A stretch of 58,732 nt of DNA. It comes from Pseudomonadota bacterium (GTDB lineage Bacteria; Pseudomonadota; Alphaproteobacteria; Acetobacterales; Acetobacteraceae). A model generated the notes under the pieces. It saw nothing but the letters and a program-made list of their open reading frames with translations. It was not told the origin of the DNA and made no database searches. Shown piece after piece: positions 27,618-36,602 of the stretch (position 1 is its first letter; each line of letters begins with the position of its first letter). The position numbers and the translations under genes are program-made. Location of the stretch: positions 1 to 58,732 of the forward strand of contig JAKADX010000026.1 of NCBI GenBank assembly GCA_021818505.1. The letters are read 5' to 3'.

Positions 27618-28163
27618 ATGACGCCGCCACCGGTCGATCCGCCCCGCCTGTCCTCCTTGTTCGCGAATTTCGCCGCCGTGGGCTTGCTCGGGTTCGGCGG
27701 CGTGCTGCCGTTCGCGCGGCGCATGATCGTCGAGCGTCGGCGCTGGCTGTCGGCGGCCGAGTTCACCGATCTGCTGGCGCTGTGCCAGTTCCTGCCGGGG
27801 CCGAACGTGGTCAACCTGTCGGTGGCGCTGGGCGGGCGGTTTCGCGGTCCGGCCGGGGCGTTGGCCGCGGTGTCGGGGCTGCTCGGCGGGCCGGTCGCGG
27901 TCGTGATCGTGCTCGGCGCGGTCTATGGGCGCTACGCTTCGGTGCCCTGGGTGGCGCACATGCTCGGCGGACTGGCGGCGGCGGCCTCCGGCCTCGTGCT
28001 CGCGACCGCGCTGCGTATCGCGGCACCGTTGCGCCGCCGGCCCGTGGCGATCGGGGTCGCGGTGGCGGCGCTGGCGGGCGTGGCAGTGCTGCGGCTTCCG
28101 CTGTTGCTCGTGCTGCTGGTGCTGGCGCCGGCGGCGATGCTGCTGCAACGGCCGAGCGCATGA
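27618..28163 (+). CDS. chromate transporter, N-terminal half (short-chain ChrA)
   Basis: 181 residues from ATG 27618 (another ATG at 27606). It has the ChrA half-domain signature: FANFAAVGLLGFGGVLPFARR, FTDLLALCQFLPGPNVVNLSVALG and about six hydrophobic stretches. Short-chain ChrA proteins work as pairs, and the partner half follows with an ATGA overlap at 28160. CHR proteins export chromate or related oxyanions; a different anion substrate is possible where no chromate genes are nearby. Confidence 0.9.
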   Translation: MTPPPVDPPRLSSLFANFAAVGLLGFGGVLPFARRMIVERRRWLSAAEFTDLLALCQFLPGPNVVNLSVALGGRFRGPAGALAAVSGLLGGPVAVVIVLGAVYGRYASVPWVAHMLGGLAAAASGLVLATALRIAAPLRRRPVAIGVAVAALAGVAVLRLPLLLVLLVLAPAAMLLQRPSA

Positions 28164-28684
28164 TCGCGGCGGTCGCCACCCTGGCCGTGGTGTTCGCCTA
28201 TCTCTCGTTGCTCGCCGTCGGCGGCGCCAACGCTCTGTTGCCGGAGTTGCAGCGCCAGGCGGCGTCGTTCGGCTGGGTGGATCCTCGCCAGTTCGCCGAC
28301 CTGTTCGCGCTGGCGCAGGCGGCGCCGGGACCAAACATGCTGATCGTCACCCTGATCGGCTGGCGGGTCGCGGGTCTGGCCGGCGCGCTGGCGGCGACCG
28401 CAGCCTTCGTGCTGCCGGCCGCGCTGCTGACCTACACGGTCGCCGGACTGTGGCAGCGATTCCGGGAGGCGCCGTGGCGCAAGCGCGTGCAGGCGGGGCT
28501 GACGCCGGTGACGGTCGGGCTGGTGATGGGGGCGGCGGTGCTGCTGTGCCGCGCCAGCATCCACGGCCCCGGCACCGCGCTGGTGGCGCTCGCCGCCGCC
28601 GCCGGGCTGTTGGCCACCCGGCTGCATCCGCTCTGGCTGCTCGGACTCGGCGCGGCCCTCGGCGCCGGCGGCATTCTGCAATAG
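28160..28684 (+). CDS. chromate transporter, C-terminal half (short-chain ChrA)
   Basis: 174 residues from ATG 28160, overlapping the upstream half by four bases. The same fold appears in opposite orientation: LLAVGGANALLPELQRQAA, FALAQAAPGPNMLIVTLIGWR and several membrane spans. Together the two halves equal one full-length ChrA. The upstream frame extension is shadow of the first half. Confidence 0.9.
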   Translation: MIAAVATLAVVFAYLSLLAVGGANALLPELQRQAASFGWVDPRQFADLFALAQAAPGPNMLIVTLIGWRVAGLAGALAATAAFVLPAALLTYTVAGLWQRFREAPWRKRVQAGLTPVTVGLVMGAAVLLCRASIHGPGTALVALAAAAGLLATRLHPLWLLGLGAALGAGGILQ

Positions 28685-28713
28685 GCTGCTTCAGGCACGG
28701 GGAGGGAACCTGG

Positions 28714-29565
28714 ATGGAGGTGCGACCGAATGCGGGCGGTTTCGGGGCGGAACTGCGCGGCATCGATGTGCGCGGCCTCGATGGCGCGGGGTTCGCGGCG
28801 CTGCGCCGCGCCTGGATCGCGCATGCCGTGCTGCTGCTGCGCGATCAGGTGCTGACCGATGACGATCTGGTGGCGTTCAGCCGCCGCTTCGGCGACCTCG
28901 ACCTCGCGCCGGTGCAGGAGAGCGGGCGCAGCACCGTCGTCGGCCGGCCAGAAATCTATGTCGTGTCCAACGTGATCGAGAACGGTGTCGCGATCGGCAG
29001 CCTCGGCGCCGGAGAGGCGGTATGGCACACCGACATGTCCTATCTGCCTGCCCCGCCGATGGCGAGCCTGCTCTATGCGCTGGAAGTGCCAGCCGAGGGA
29101 GGGGACACCTGGTTCTGCAGCATGTACGCCGCACTGGAGCGGCTGGCACCGGAGCTGCGCCGCCGCATTGCCGGGCGGCGGGTCAAGCATGACGGCACCT
29201 ACAACAGCGGCGGCTATGTGCGCCAGGGCGTCACACCGACCGACGACCCGCGCGCCGCGCCGGGCGCGCTGCACCCGCTGATCTGCCGCCACCCGGAGTC
29301 GGGGCGGGAGATGCTGTATCTCGGCCGCCGCCGGAACGCCTGGCTGGAAGGTCTTGATCTTGCCGAGTCGGACGCGCTGCTGGACGCGATCTGGGCCGGC
29401 ATCGACGCGCCGGAGATCGGCTGGCGCCACCACTGGCGTCCGGGCGATCTGGTACTCTGGGATAATCGCTGCACCATGCACCGCCGGGATGCCTTCGACC
29501 CCGCCAGGCGGCGCATCATGCACCGCACCCAGGTCAAAGGCGTCGCCCCGCCGGCCGCCGCCTGA
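28714..29565 (+). CDS. TauD/TfdA-type 2-oxoglutarate/Fe(II) dioxygenase
   Basis: 283-residue double-stranded beta-helix enzyme. Iron ligands: HTD in VWHTDMSYL and the distal His in DNRCTMHRRDAFD; the 2-oxoglutarate Arg is in the following RRRIMHRTQVKG region. The N-terminal AELRGIDVRGLDG motif and VLLLRDQVLTDDDLVAFSRRFG are typical. Substrate may be a sulfonate, aryloxyacid or other small acid. It begins 29 bases after the ChrA pair with GGGAGGG upstream, and may share their transcript. Confidence 0.92.
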   Translation: MEVRPNAGGFGAELRGIDVRGLDGAGFAALRRAWIAHAVLLLRDQVLTDDDLVAFSRRFGDLDLAPVQESGRSTVVGRPEIYVVSNVIENGVAIGSLGAGEAVWHTDMSYLPAPPMASLLYALEVPAEGGDTWFCSMYAALERLAPELRRRIAGRRVKHDGTYNSGGYVRQGVTPTDDPRAAPGALHPLICRHPESGREMLYLGRRRNAWLEGLDLAESDALLDAIWAGIDAPEIGWRHHWRPGDLVLWDNRCTMHRRDAFDPARRRIMHRTQVKGVAPPAAA

Positions 29566-29595
29566 GGCGGCTGTTTATCCGTCGGGAGCGGCGGA

Positions 29596-30336
29596 TCAGC
29601 GCAGGCTGTGGCTGGGTGCGTCCACCGCGACCAATGCCTCGCCGCCGTCGGTGGCGGCGCGGACCAGCGGCGCCTCCGCCACCTCGTCGGCGTCCAGCGC
29701 CGGGCGCTCGGCGGTCGGATGCAGGGTGCGCAGCGTGTTGGCGACCATGACGCCGGTGTCGGGCCGGTCATAGATGAAGCCGTAGGTCGGATAGACGGCG
29801 CCGAACTGCCCGGTATGGCCGAGTTCGACCCGCACCGCGGTCCAGTCGTTGCCGGCCGACACGTCGATCACCCGCATCGCCAGCGTGACGTTGCCCTTGG
29901 TGGCGCTGGTCCAGGCCCAGTTGGCGTGGTCGATCTCGATCTCGCGCGCACTCAGCACGTTGGTCACGACGGCGACATGGCCGAGGCGCATGTGGCCGGT
30001 GGCGCGGAAGTTCAGGACCGCTCCAGGCTCCGGCCGGCTGCCGCGCGCATAGACGCCAGCCGCGGCGTCCCACCAGTTGGCGGCGTTGCCCTTGATGACG
30101 ATGCCGGATTCTGCGCGGGCGAACGGCACGCATTGCAGTCCGCCGGAGGCGTGACGGAAGCGGGCCGACCGATGCGACGCCAGATAGTGGCTGCCATGCG
30201 CGTGACGGGAATGTGTTGCGCGATGTGTATCGTTGCTATTAGTTTCTGCTTTGGCTTGCGGAGCGATAGCCGGCATCGCGATCGCCAGGATCGAGCCGAT
30301 GATGAGGGCGAGCGGTGCGCGCGATCCTGCCCGCAT
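29596..30336 (-). CDS. CHAP-domain cell-wall hydrolase, secreted
   Basis: 246 residues. A signal peptide (APLALIIGSILAIAMPAIA) is followed by a His/Ser/Thr-rich linker and a CHAP amidase/peptidase domain. The catalytic Cys lies in LQCVPFARAESGIV; the His is in LGHVAVVTNV, and IEIDHANWAW supplies the last polar residue. Cleaves peptidoglycan cross-links or amide bonds in related proteins. The C-terminal 60 residues are acidic and of unknown use. The gene stands alone, with a 242-base gap upstream. Confidence 0.85.
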   Translation of the reverse strand: MRAGSRAPLALIIGSILAIAMPAIAPQAKAETNSNDTHRATHSRHAHGSHYLASHRSARFRHASGGLQCVPFARAESGIVIKGNAANWWDAAAGVYARGSRPEPGAVLNFRATGHMRLGHVAVVTNVLSAREIEIDHANWAWTSATKGNVTLAMRVIDVSAGNDWTAVRVELGHTGQFGAVYPTYGFIYDRPDTGVMVANTLRTLHPTAERPALDADEVAEAPLVRAATDGGEALVAVDAPSHSLR

Positions 30337-30492
30337 GTGGATTGCTCCTTGTCTGCATCGCGTTTTGTGTCGCTAGGTAACAACGCGATTCCCGCAGTAT
30401 GGCAATCCGGTAACACGCTCTCGTGGGCGTGAACGGCGCAGATTGTCGGTTCGGGGGTGTGGACAAGCCTCCAATTCAGGACTAATTTCCCA

Positions 30493-30508
30493 ATAACGTA
30501 TCCGTTAT
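30493..30508. promoter_or_regulatory. palindrome upstream of the CHAP gene
   Basis: ATAACG (30493-30498) and CGTTAT (30503-30508) surround TATC. The gap 30337-30578 is AT-richer than its neighbours and contains the only promoter region available for the CHAP gene. A binding site is plausible but unproven. Confidence 0.3.
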
Positions 30509-30578
30509 CGCAACGTGGCAAATTTGTCGCTTGCGTGTTGCGGGGCCGCAACGGGCGCGGCCCCGCGGCGCGCACGCG

Positions 30579-30929
30579 TCACTTGCAGGCCGTCACCATG
30601 ATCTCGACCAGATGGCGCGGGTCGGCCATGTGCGCCTGCACGCAGGCCCGTGCCGGGGCGCCGCCCGCCGGCAGCCAAGCCGACCAGACCTTGTTCATCG
30701 CCTCGCGGTCGCGGATGTCCTTGAGCCAGATCTGGGCCTGGAGCAGACGCGTATTATCGGTGCCGTGGGTTTCCAGGATGGCGTCGATCTGCGCCAGCAC
30801 GTCGCGCGTCTGCTCCACCACGTCGGCCGACAGGTCGCGCGCGGTGCAGCCCTGGACATAGACGAAGCCGTGATATTCGACCGCCTTGGCGAGCACCTCG
30901 TTCGGCTCGGTGCGGATGATCTTGCTCAT
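30579..30929 (-). CDS. RidA family protein
   Basis: 116-residue YjgF/RidA protein. Characteristic parts: VYVQGCTARDLSADVVEQT, AQIDAILETHGTDNTRLLQAQIWLKDI and ARACVQAHMADPRHLVEIMV. Members deaminate reactive enamines or act in related catabolic steps; the Arg of the canonical ARxxV motif is ARACV here. Upstream on the same strand lies a lipoprotein gene, 37 bases away. ATG 30929 gives the canonical length. Confidence 0.9.
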   Translation of the reverse strand: MSKIIRTEPNEVLAKAVEYHGFVYVQGCTARDLSADVVEQTRDVLAQIDAILETHGTDNTRLLQAQIWLKDIRDREAMNKVWSAWLPAGGAPARACVQAHMADPRHLVEIMVTACK

Positions 30930-30966
30930 GCGGGCCGGTCTCCCTCGCTCGGTTGCGGCGCGGCTT

Positions 30967-31311
30967 CTATTGCGGCGCGCCGGGCCCGGCAACTGGCGGC
31001 GCCGCCGGGGTCGGGCCGACCGGCCCAGTGCCTTCGATGCACTCGCGCACGATCTGCGCGCGCTCGTACTGGCTGCTCAATCCCTGACTCGGGTTGCTGA
31101 ACGTGCCGCTGGTACCCAGCGGGGCGTCACGCAGCGTGGAGGCGTAGGTGTCCTGCCCGTACACAGCCTGCGGGTTGCGCAGCCGGTAAATCTCGTCGGC
31201 GCGGCGGTTGCACTCGGCCACCGTGACGGCGTCGGCATGGCTGCGTGGCTCGCCGAAGGTGCAGCCACCGGCGAGCAGGACAAGCATCAGCGCCCGGAAC
31301 GCGCGGTTCAT
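30967..31311 (-). CDS. small lipoprotein, function unknown
   Basis: 114 residues with signal peptide and lipobox (LVLLAGGC, Cys17). The mature part has the helix AECNRRADEIYRLRNPQAVYG and a Gly/Pro/Ala-rich tail. ATG 31311 overlaps the stop of the upstream gene by four bases, which supports both the start and coupling. Not a recognised family; helical lipoproteins of this size are common in Acetobacteraceae. Confidence 0.75.
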   Translation of the reverse strand: MNRAFRALMLVLLAGGCTFGEPRSHADAVTVAECNRRADEIYRLRNPQAVYGQDTYASTLRDAPLGTSGTFSNPSQGLSSQYERAQIVRECIEGTGPVGPTPAAPPVAGPGAPQ

Positions 31312-31823
31312 GCCGGTGCCCCGGCGGCGATGCGCGGCGCGGGACCGCAGCGGCGACGGAAATCGCCCTCGTCGAACCGCGCCTCGCCGGTCAGCGGCTG
31401 CATCGCGGCCGCCTGCACCAGCGCCGGTGCCAGCGCCGCGCCGTCGCGCCGCAGCGCCATCACATCGCCCGCCCAGGCGGCGCGCGCCAGCAGATCGACC
31501 AGCGCCAGCAGCCGCAGGCAGACCGACAGTCCGTAGGTGCTCCCCATCCCCACCGTGCCATCGACCGCGGCGGCCCAGCAGCACGCGTCGGCATCGCCAA
31601 GTGCGAGGTCGAGCGCGCTGCCGTCGGCGCGGCGGAAGCGGAACAGCCGCGCGCTGCCCCAGCGTTCGTCGAGTGCTGCGGCCCGCGCGGCGTCCCAGGC
31701 GGCGGCGAGGTCGCGCGCGCGCACCGGCGGCAACGCCTCCGGCGGCAGGGCGATCAGGTAGAGCAGGGCGCCGTCCGGGCGGGTCTGCACGCGGACGGCT
31801 GAGTCGTGCGGCTGGTGGTGCAT
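31308..31823 (-). CDS. hypothetical protein (about 171 aa)
   Basis: From ATG 31823 (ATG 31859 also possible). It has beta-type strands at the N terminus (GALLYLIALPPEALPPVRA) and helices later (LSVCLRLLALVDLLARAAW). No signal peptide or named family. It ends in the ATGA overlap with the lipoprotein gene, so the two are coupled. The phrase RLFRFRRADGSALDLALGDADACCWA may be an active site or beta-sheet core. Confidence 0.7.
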   Translation of the reverse strand: MHHQPHDSAVRVQTRPDGALLYLIALPPEALPPVRARDLAAAWDAARAAALDERWGSARLFRFRRADGSALDLALGDADACCWAAAVDGTVGMGSTYGLSVCLRLLALVDLLARAAWAGDVMALRRDGAALAPALVQAAAMQPLTGEARFDEGDFRRRCGPAPRIAAGAPA

Positions 31824-31883
31824 CTGGCCAGGATGGACCGTCGGCGGCGGCGACGCCACCCCGGCACCACCGTCCCTGTCCGC

Positions 31884-32657
31884 TCAGCGTTGCGGCGCCA
31901 CCATCGCGAACGCGGCACCCTGCGGATCGACGCAATTCGCGATCCAGCTTCCGCCGGGCACCTGATGCGGTCCCGTCAGCACGCTCCCCCCACTTTCGGC
32001 CACGCGCGCCGTCGCGGCGTCGATCGCGGGGACGTTGAAGTAATAGCGCCAGAGCGGTCCCGGCATCTCGCCGCTGCGCTGGTACATCCCGCCGATCGCC
32101 GGCCCGCCGGCTGCAAAGGTCTGGTAGATGCCCGCCGGCCCGAGATCCACCGCGTCCACCTTCGTCCACCCGAACAGGCTGGAATAGAAGGCAAACGCCG
32201 CCTCGCGGTCATTGGCGAGCAGTTCGTGCCAGCCGACATGGCCGGGTGTGCCGGGGGCCGGCGGCGGAGGTGGCGGCTCACCCTCCCCACGGAACAGCAT
32301 GAACCCAGCCCCCTGCGGGTCGGCCACCACGGCGAAGCGGCCGACGCCGGGGATAGTGTCGGGCGCCCGATGCACCACCCCGCCCGCCGCCCTGACCCGT
32401 TCGGCCGTGGCATCGACGTCGGCAACCGCGATATAGCCCATCCAGCATGGCCCAACGCCCATCGCGCGCGCCTGCTCCGGCACCGCCATCAGCCCCGCCA
32501 CCATGCTCGGTCCGGCAAGGAACAGCGTGTAATGCTGTCCCGGCATTCCGGCATCCTTCGCCTGCCAGCCAATCACGCGCGTGTAGAAAGTCTCGGCCGC
32601 GCCTGTATCGCTGGTCATCAACTCGTACCAGATGAATTTTCCCTCGTACGCGGACAT
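31884..32657 (-). CDS. two-domain VOC (glyoxalase-like) protein
   Basis: 257 residues with two vicinal-oxygen-chelate domains, about 1-125 and 135-257, each starting with a FxWxELxxxD motif (KFIWYELMTSDTGAAETFY and HVGWHELLANDREAAFAFY). Metal-ligand positions appear partly conserved. Such proteins include glyoxalases, dioxygenases and resistance proteins, so the exact reaction is open. It precedes the hypothetical/lipoprotein pair on the same strand. ATG 32657 has GGAGCAATCGTCC upstream. Confidence 0.88.
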   Translation of the reverse strand: MSAYEGKFIWYELMTSDTGAAETFYTRVIGWQAKDAGMPGQHYTLFLAGPSMVAGLMAVPEQARAMGVGPCWMGYIAVADVDATAERVRAAGGVVHRAPDTIPGVGRFAVVADPQGAGFMLFRGEGEPPPPPPAPGTPGHVGWHELLANDREAAFAFYSSLFGWTKVDAVDLGPAGIYQTFAAGGPAIGGMYQRSGEMPGPLWRYYFNVPAIDAATARVAESGGSVLTGPHQVPGGSWIANCVDPQGAAFAMVAPQR

Positions 32658-32766
32658 GGACGATTGCTCCTTCCCCGTGCGCTTGCCGATATGGGGACGC
32701 GCACGGCGGGACCGCGACCATCCGCGGGCGCGGCCACGCAGGCGTGAGTGATCCGCCTCGCGCGGA

Positions 32767-34011
32767 TCAGTGGAGCGACATGCCGTCGAGCGGGACGTCC
32801 GGCGTACGCCCGGCGATCAGGTCGCGCGTGACGCGCGCGGCACCGCAGGACATGGTCCAGCCGACATGGCCGTGGCCGGTGTTGAACCACAGGTTGCGCT
32901 GCTTCCCGAGGCCCAGCACGGGCGTCCCCTCCGGCGTCATCGGCCGCAGCCCGGCCCAGTAGGCGGGGCGCGTATAGTCGGCGGCGCCGGGCAGGATGTC
33001 CTGTATCTTGCCCAGCATGACACGGAAGTCCGCCGGCGAATGGCTGGCGTCGTAACCGGCGAACGCCGCCGTCGCGGTCACGCGCAGCCGCTCGCCGAGC
33101 GGCGAATAGGCGATCAGGTTGTCCTCATCGACCGCGCCCACCGTGGGCGGCACATGGTTGCCGCCGATCGGCAGCGTCAGCGAATAGCCCTTCACCGGAT
33201 AGACCGGCAGCCATTTGTCCAGCCCGCGCAGCAGATGCGGCGACCACACGCCGAGGGCCAGCACATAGGCATCCGCGGTGATCGTGCCGTGATCGGTCTC
33301 GACGCCGGTGATGCGCTCGCCGTCGCTGGCCAGCCGCGTGACGGTCGTGCCGAAGCGCAACTCGGCGCCGCGCGCGCGCGCGACCTCGGCCAGCGCCTGC
33401 GTGAACAGCCGGCAATCGCCGGTCGCGTCGGTACGGGCGTAGATGCCGCCTGCGATTTTCTTCTCGGCCGGCGCCAGTGCCGGATCGAGCTTCGCGATCT
33501 GTGCGGGTGTGAGGATTTCCTGCTGCTGGCCGAGATCGCGCAGGATCGCCATGTTGCGGATGCCGCGATCGAGCGTCGCCTGGCTGCGGTGCAGATAGAG
33601 CAGCCCGCTTTCGGAATAGTCGAACGCGATGCCGGTCTCGGCGACGATCTCGCGCAGCACCGATTGCGCGTAGGTGCAGAGACGGTGCTTGCGCTGCGTG
33701 TTGATGCGTGCGCGCTCGGCGGTGCATTCGCCGAGAAACCGCAGGCTCCAGCGCCAGAACGCCGGATCGGTGGAAAAGCCCATGCGGAAGGCGAGATCGT
33801 CGCGCCACAACGAGCGCAGCAGGATTTTCGGAACCTTAGGCGATGCCCACGCAAACGCATGTCCGGGCGCGATCATGCCGGCATTGCCGAAGCTCGTTCC
33901 CGCCGCGGCCTCGGTTTCGCGCTCGACCAGCGTGACCTGATGGCCGTCCTTGAGCAGTTCATACGCCGTGGTGACGCCGATCACGCCGCCGCCGAGAACG
34001 AGGATGTGCAT
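32767..34011 (-). CDS. dadA: D-amino-acid dehydrogenase small subunit type (DadA)
   Basis: 414 residues. FAD motif GGGVIGVTTAYELLKDGHQVTL near the start; typical DadA phrases GTSFGNAGMIAPGHAFAWASP, SGLLYLHRSQ and WTMSCGAARVTRDLIAG, with the last helix LIAGRTPDVPLDG. Membrane-associated enzyme that oxidises D-amino acids (chiefly D-alanine) and feeds electrons to the respiratory chain. No alanine racemase is visible beside it. It is separated by 109 bases from the VOC gene. Confidence 0.92.
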   Translation of the reverse strand: MHILVLGGGVIGVTTAYELLKDGHQVTLVERETEAAAGTSFGNAGMIAPGHAFAWASPKVPKILLRSLWRDDLAFRMGFSTDPAFWRWSLRFLGECTAERARINTQRKHRLCTYAQSVLREIVAETGIAFDYSESGLLYLHRSQATLDRGIRNMAILRDLGQQQEILTPAQIAKLDPALAPAEKKIAGGIYARTDATGDCRLFTQALAEVARARGAELRFGTTVTRLASDGERITGVETDHGTITADAYVLALGVWSPHLLRGLDKWLPVYPVKGYSLTLPIGGNHVPPTVGAVDEDNLIAYSPLGERLRVTATAAFAGYDASHSPADFRVMLGKIQDILPGAADYTRPAYWAGLRPMTPEGTPVLGLGKQRNLWFNTGHGHVGWTMSCGAARVTRDLIAGRTPDVPLDGMSLH

Positions 34012-34176
34012 GTGGCCTTTCCCTTCCGCTGTCCATCCGCCGCGACGGATTGCATGACATCCCAGTCATAGCGCGATCCAGGAAACTTGGCATGTCGTGA
34101 ACGCAGCGATTTTTATCCGGGTTGGCAAGGCGCGTCGGCGGTGGCAGGCTTCATTGCGCAACACGGATCCGTATCG

Positions 34177-34917
34177 ATGCGGACACATGTCCAGCGGCGG
34201 TGGATTGCCTTGCTGAGCGCGCTGCTGCTGGCTGCGTGCAGTGCATCCGGCGGGGCAGGTGGGAGGTTCAACGTGAGCCAAGAGCCCGCCGTGATCGATG
34301 TCCCGTTCGAGCCGCACGGTTTGCCGCCGTCCGTCGCCGGAGCGGCGGCCACCACAGTTTCGGTGTCCGTCACGGACCTGCGGAACCTGCGGTACGACTG
34401 GGTCGCGAGCGCAATTCCGGGGCGGCTGCTCGATGCACCGCTCCCCATTCACAGCTCATTCTATGAGACCTATCACGAGACGCCGATCAAGGCAGCAAAC
34501 GACGTTCCACGCACCATTGCCGACGCTCTGCGCGGGCAACTCGCGGCGCAGGGCTACCGGATCGGTCCCGATCACGCGGACATCCGCATCGGGGTGATCC
34601 GGTTCCACGAGGACATCCCGTCCGCGCAGACAATGAACAACTGCTTCTACAACTTGATTCCGGAGACCGTCAGCGTCGTCGCGATAGCGGCGGCGCTTGT
34701 CGAGGTCGTGGATGCGTCGGACCGTCCGGTGTTCGTGAAATACTATCATGCAGCGCACAAGGTGACTCCTTGGTGCTCTCCTGGTCAGCCGATCTGGGCG
34801 CCAAGTCTCCTGAGCCTGTACCGTACCAACCTGATTGCAGCGATGCGCGACATGGTCGGTCAGATCATCGGTGACTCCCATTTCCAGGAGGCACTGGCCA
34901 AAGGTGGGCGGCCGTGA
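34177..34917 (+). CDS. lipoprotein, YajG-like (first of a tandem pair)
   Basis: 246 residues from ATG 34177, with a signal peptide and lipobox (LLLAACS). The mature part has beta strands and the block PRTIADALRGQLAAQGYRIG, later LVEVVDASDRPVFVKYYHAAHK and AMRDMVGQIIGDSHFQEAL. The same layout is found in the next gene, so the pair are distant paralogues. Base composition is lower in GC than the window (about 53% over 34621-34680 by hand count), suggesting acquisition. The stop overlaps the GTG of the next gene. Confidence 0.78.
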   Translation: MRTHVQRRWIALLSALLLAACSASGGAGGRFNVSQEPAVIDVPFEPHGLPPSVAGAAATTVSVSVTDLRNLRYDWVASAIPGRLLDAPLPIHSSFYETYHETPIKAANDVPRTIADALRGQLAAQGYRIGPDHADIRIGVIRFHEDIPSAQTMNNCFYNLIPETVSVVAIAAALVEVVDASDRPVFVKYYHAAHKVTPWCSPGQPIWAPSLLSLYRTNLIAAMRDMVGQIIGDSHFQEALAKGGRP

Positions 34918-35507
34918 AAGGCGCCGTGATCGCCCTCGCGGCCTGCGCGTTGCTGACGGCGTGCGGCTCAATCCGGTTCGCGGTTCCCTACCCGAGCGTC
35001 GGAACGCCAGCCCGGACGCCGGGTGCTGCGAACGAGATAGTGAACGTCGTCGCAAAGGACGATCGCACCGACCCCGGTGGTGCCGTCGGCCGGAACGGCT
35101 GGCAGACTCTGGTCCCGAGCAACGATCCCGCCGGCGCCCTGGCCGGTGGCATGCGTGCGGAACTCGCCGCACGGGGGTACACCGTCGCGCCGGGTCATGC
35201 GCAAGCGACGCTCGATCTCGTCAGTTTCGCGGTTGATTTCCTGCCGAATGACCTGCCGCTGCAAGCTTCGCCGGGCGCGCCGGGTGGCACCGTGATCGCG
35301 ACCGTCGGCATTATCGTGATCGTGCGCGATCCGGTCGCCAGGCCCGTGTTTGCCCACTATCTCCAGGTCCACGCAGCGAAGCCCTATTACTTCAACACCT
35401 CGAACGCGCCTGACGCACGCACGGTGCTCAGCGAGGCAATGCAGAGCGCGATCACCGGCATGATTGCCGATCCGGCGTTCCAGCAGGCGGCCCGCCGCGC
35501 GCAGTAG
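34914..35507 (+). CDS. lipoprotein, YajG-like (second of a tandem pair)
   Basis: 197 residues from GTG 34914, four bases inside the previous gene's stop. Lipobox ALLTACG. The block DPAGALAGGMRAELAARGYTVAPG, then VRDPVARPVFAHYLQVHAAK and MQSAITGMIADPAFQQA parallels the partner protein. Envelope localisation is likely. YajG-like proteins are of unknown function; a two-component heteromeric outer membrane structure is a possibility raised by the pairing. Confidence 0.78.
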   Translation: MKGAVIALAACALLTACGSIRFAVPYPSVGTPARTPGAANEIVNVVAKDDRTDPGGAVGRNGWQTLVPSNDPAGALAGGMRAELAARGYTVAPGHAQATLDLVSFAVDFLPNDLPLQASPGAPGGTVIATVGIIVIVRDPVARPVFAHYLQVHAAKPYYFNTSNAPDARTVLSEAMQSAITGMIADPAFQQAARRAQ

Positions 35508-35520
35508 GAAGACGCGGCGG

Positions 35521-36447
35521 CTATGCCGCCCGCTGCGGCATCCCCGGCGGGATCACCGTCTTCACGATCGAGGCATCCAGTGCCTCGTAATCATGATAAC
35601 CGATGGTCGCGTACAGCTCCGCCCGTGTCTGCATCCGCTCGACCATTTTGTGCGTCCCGCCGTCGCGGCGGATCGCCGCGTACAATTCCGCCTGTGCCTT
35701 CGCCGCGACGCGCATGGCACTCACCGGCCAGATCACCATGCGATAGCCCATCGCCTCGAACTCGGCGGCGGTGAAGAACGGCGTGCGGCCGAACTCGGTC
35801 ATGTTGGCGAGCAGCGGCACGCCCGGGACCCGCTGCGCGAAGTCGCGGAACATCTCGGCGGTGGTCAGCGCCTCCGGGAAGATCGCATCCGCCCCGGCTT
35901 CCAGATACAGCCGCGCGCGCGCGACCGCCCCGTCCATGCCCTCGCTCGCTGCCGCGTCGGTGCGGGCGATGATGAACAGGTGCCGGCGTGCCTTGCGCGC
36001 CGCCGCCACCTTGGCCGCCATGTCGCGCGCGTCGGCGAGTTTCTTGTCGTTCAGGTGGCCGCATTTTTTCGGCAGCAACTGGTCCTCGACATGCACCGCC
36101 GCCGCGCCGGCATCCTCGAAGCTGCGGACCATGTGCATCACGTTCAGCGCCTCGCCGTAGCCAGTGTCGCCATCGACCAGCACCGGCAGCCCCGAGGCGC
36201 GCGCCACCTGGCGGACGTAGAAGCACGCCTCATCGACCGTGATGACGCCCAGATCGGGCAGCCCCATGCTGGCCGACATCGCGGCGCCGGAGAGGTACAG
36301 CGCCTCGAACCCGGCCGCCTTCGCCTGCAACGCCGCCAGCCCGTTATGAGCGCCCGGCATCTGCACGATGCCGCCGCGGGCGAGCAGGGCGCGGAACCGC
36401 TCGCCGGCGGGGGCGGTGGGCAGGTCGTCGGCGACGAGGTAGGTCAT
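35521..36447 (-). CDS. isocitrate lyase/PEP mutase family protein (PrpB-like)
   Basis: 308-residue TIM-barrel enzyme. Key motifs: SGAAMSASMGLPDLGVIT, VLVDGDTGYGEALNVM (Mg site), AAAVHVEDQLLPKKCGHL with the methylisocitrate-lyase type KKCGH, and LFIIARTDAA. The cysteine of KKCGH is the catalytic base in true lyases, so methylisocitrate lyase or a close oxaloacetate/dimethylmalate lyase is likely; the PEP-mutase/phosphonate synthase branch lacks this motif. No prpC or prpD is near. ATG 36447 is the start; upstream frame extension is antisense noise. Confidence 0.88.
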   Translation of the reverse strand: MTYLVADDLPTAPAGERFRALLARGGIVQMPGAHNGLAALQAKAAGFEALYLSGAAMSASMGLPDLGVITVDEACFYVRQVARASGLPVLVDGDTGYGEALNVMHMVRSFEDAGAAAVHVEDQLLPKKCGHLNDKKLADARDMAAKVAAARKARRHLFIIARTDAAASEGMDGAVARARLYLEAGADAIFPEALTTAEMFRDFAQRVPGVPLLANMTEFGRTPFFTAAEFEAMGYRMVIWPVSAMRVAAKAQAELYAAIRRDGGTHKMVERMQTRAELYATIGYHDYEALDASIVKTVIPPGMPQRAA

Positions 36448-36602
36448 GGCGCATCTCCTGCGAATCCCGGCAATGGTTATCCCGAATCGGCCCAACCGGC
36501 TACCGGGGCGGCTGCCATGAAGGCGGGCCGATTGCCACCGGGCGCCGGCGTCCCTAATACCGGGGCGATACCGTTCCACGCGGGCGCGACGGAGAACAGA
36601 CG

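Noticed and set aside
35521-36447. PEP mutase (phosphonate synthesis) for the PrpB-like gene, which would pair with the phosphonate genes near 2-4 kb
   Set aside because: The KKCGH motif points to a methylisocitrate-lyase-type enzyme, and no phosphonopyruvate decarboxylase or other biosynthetic gene is nearby.
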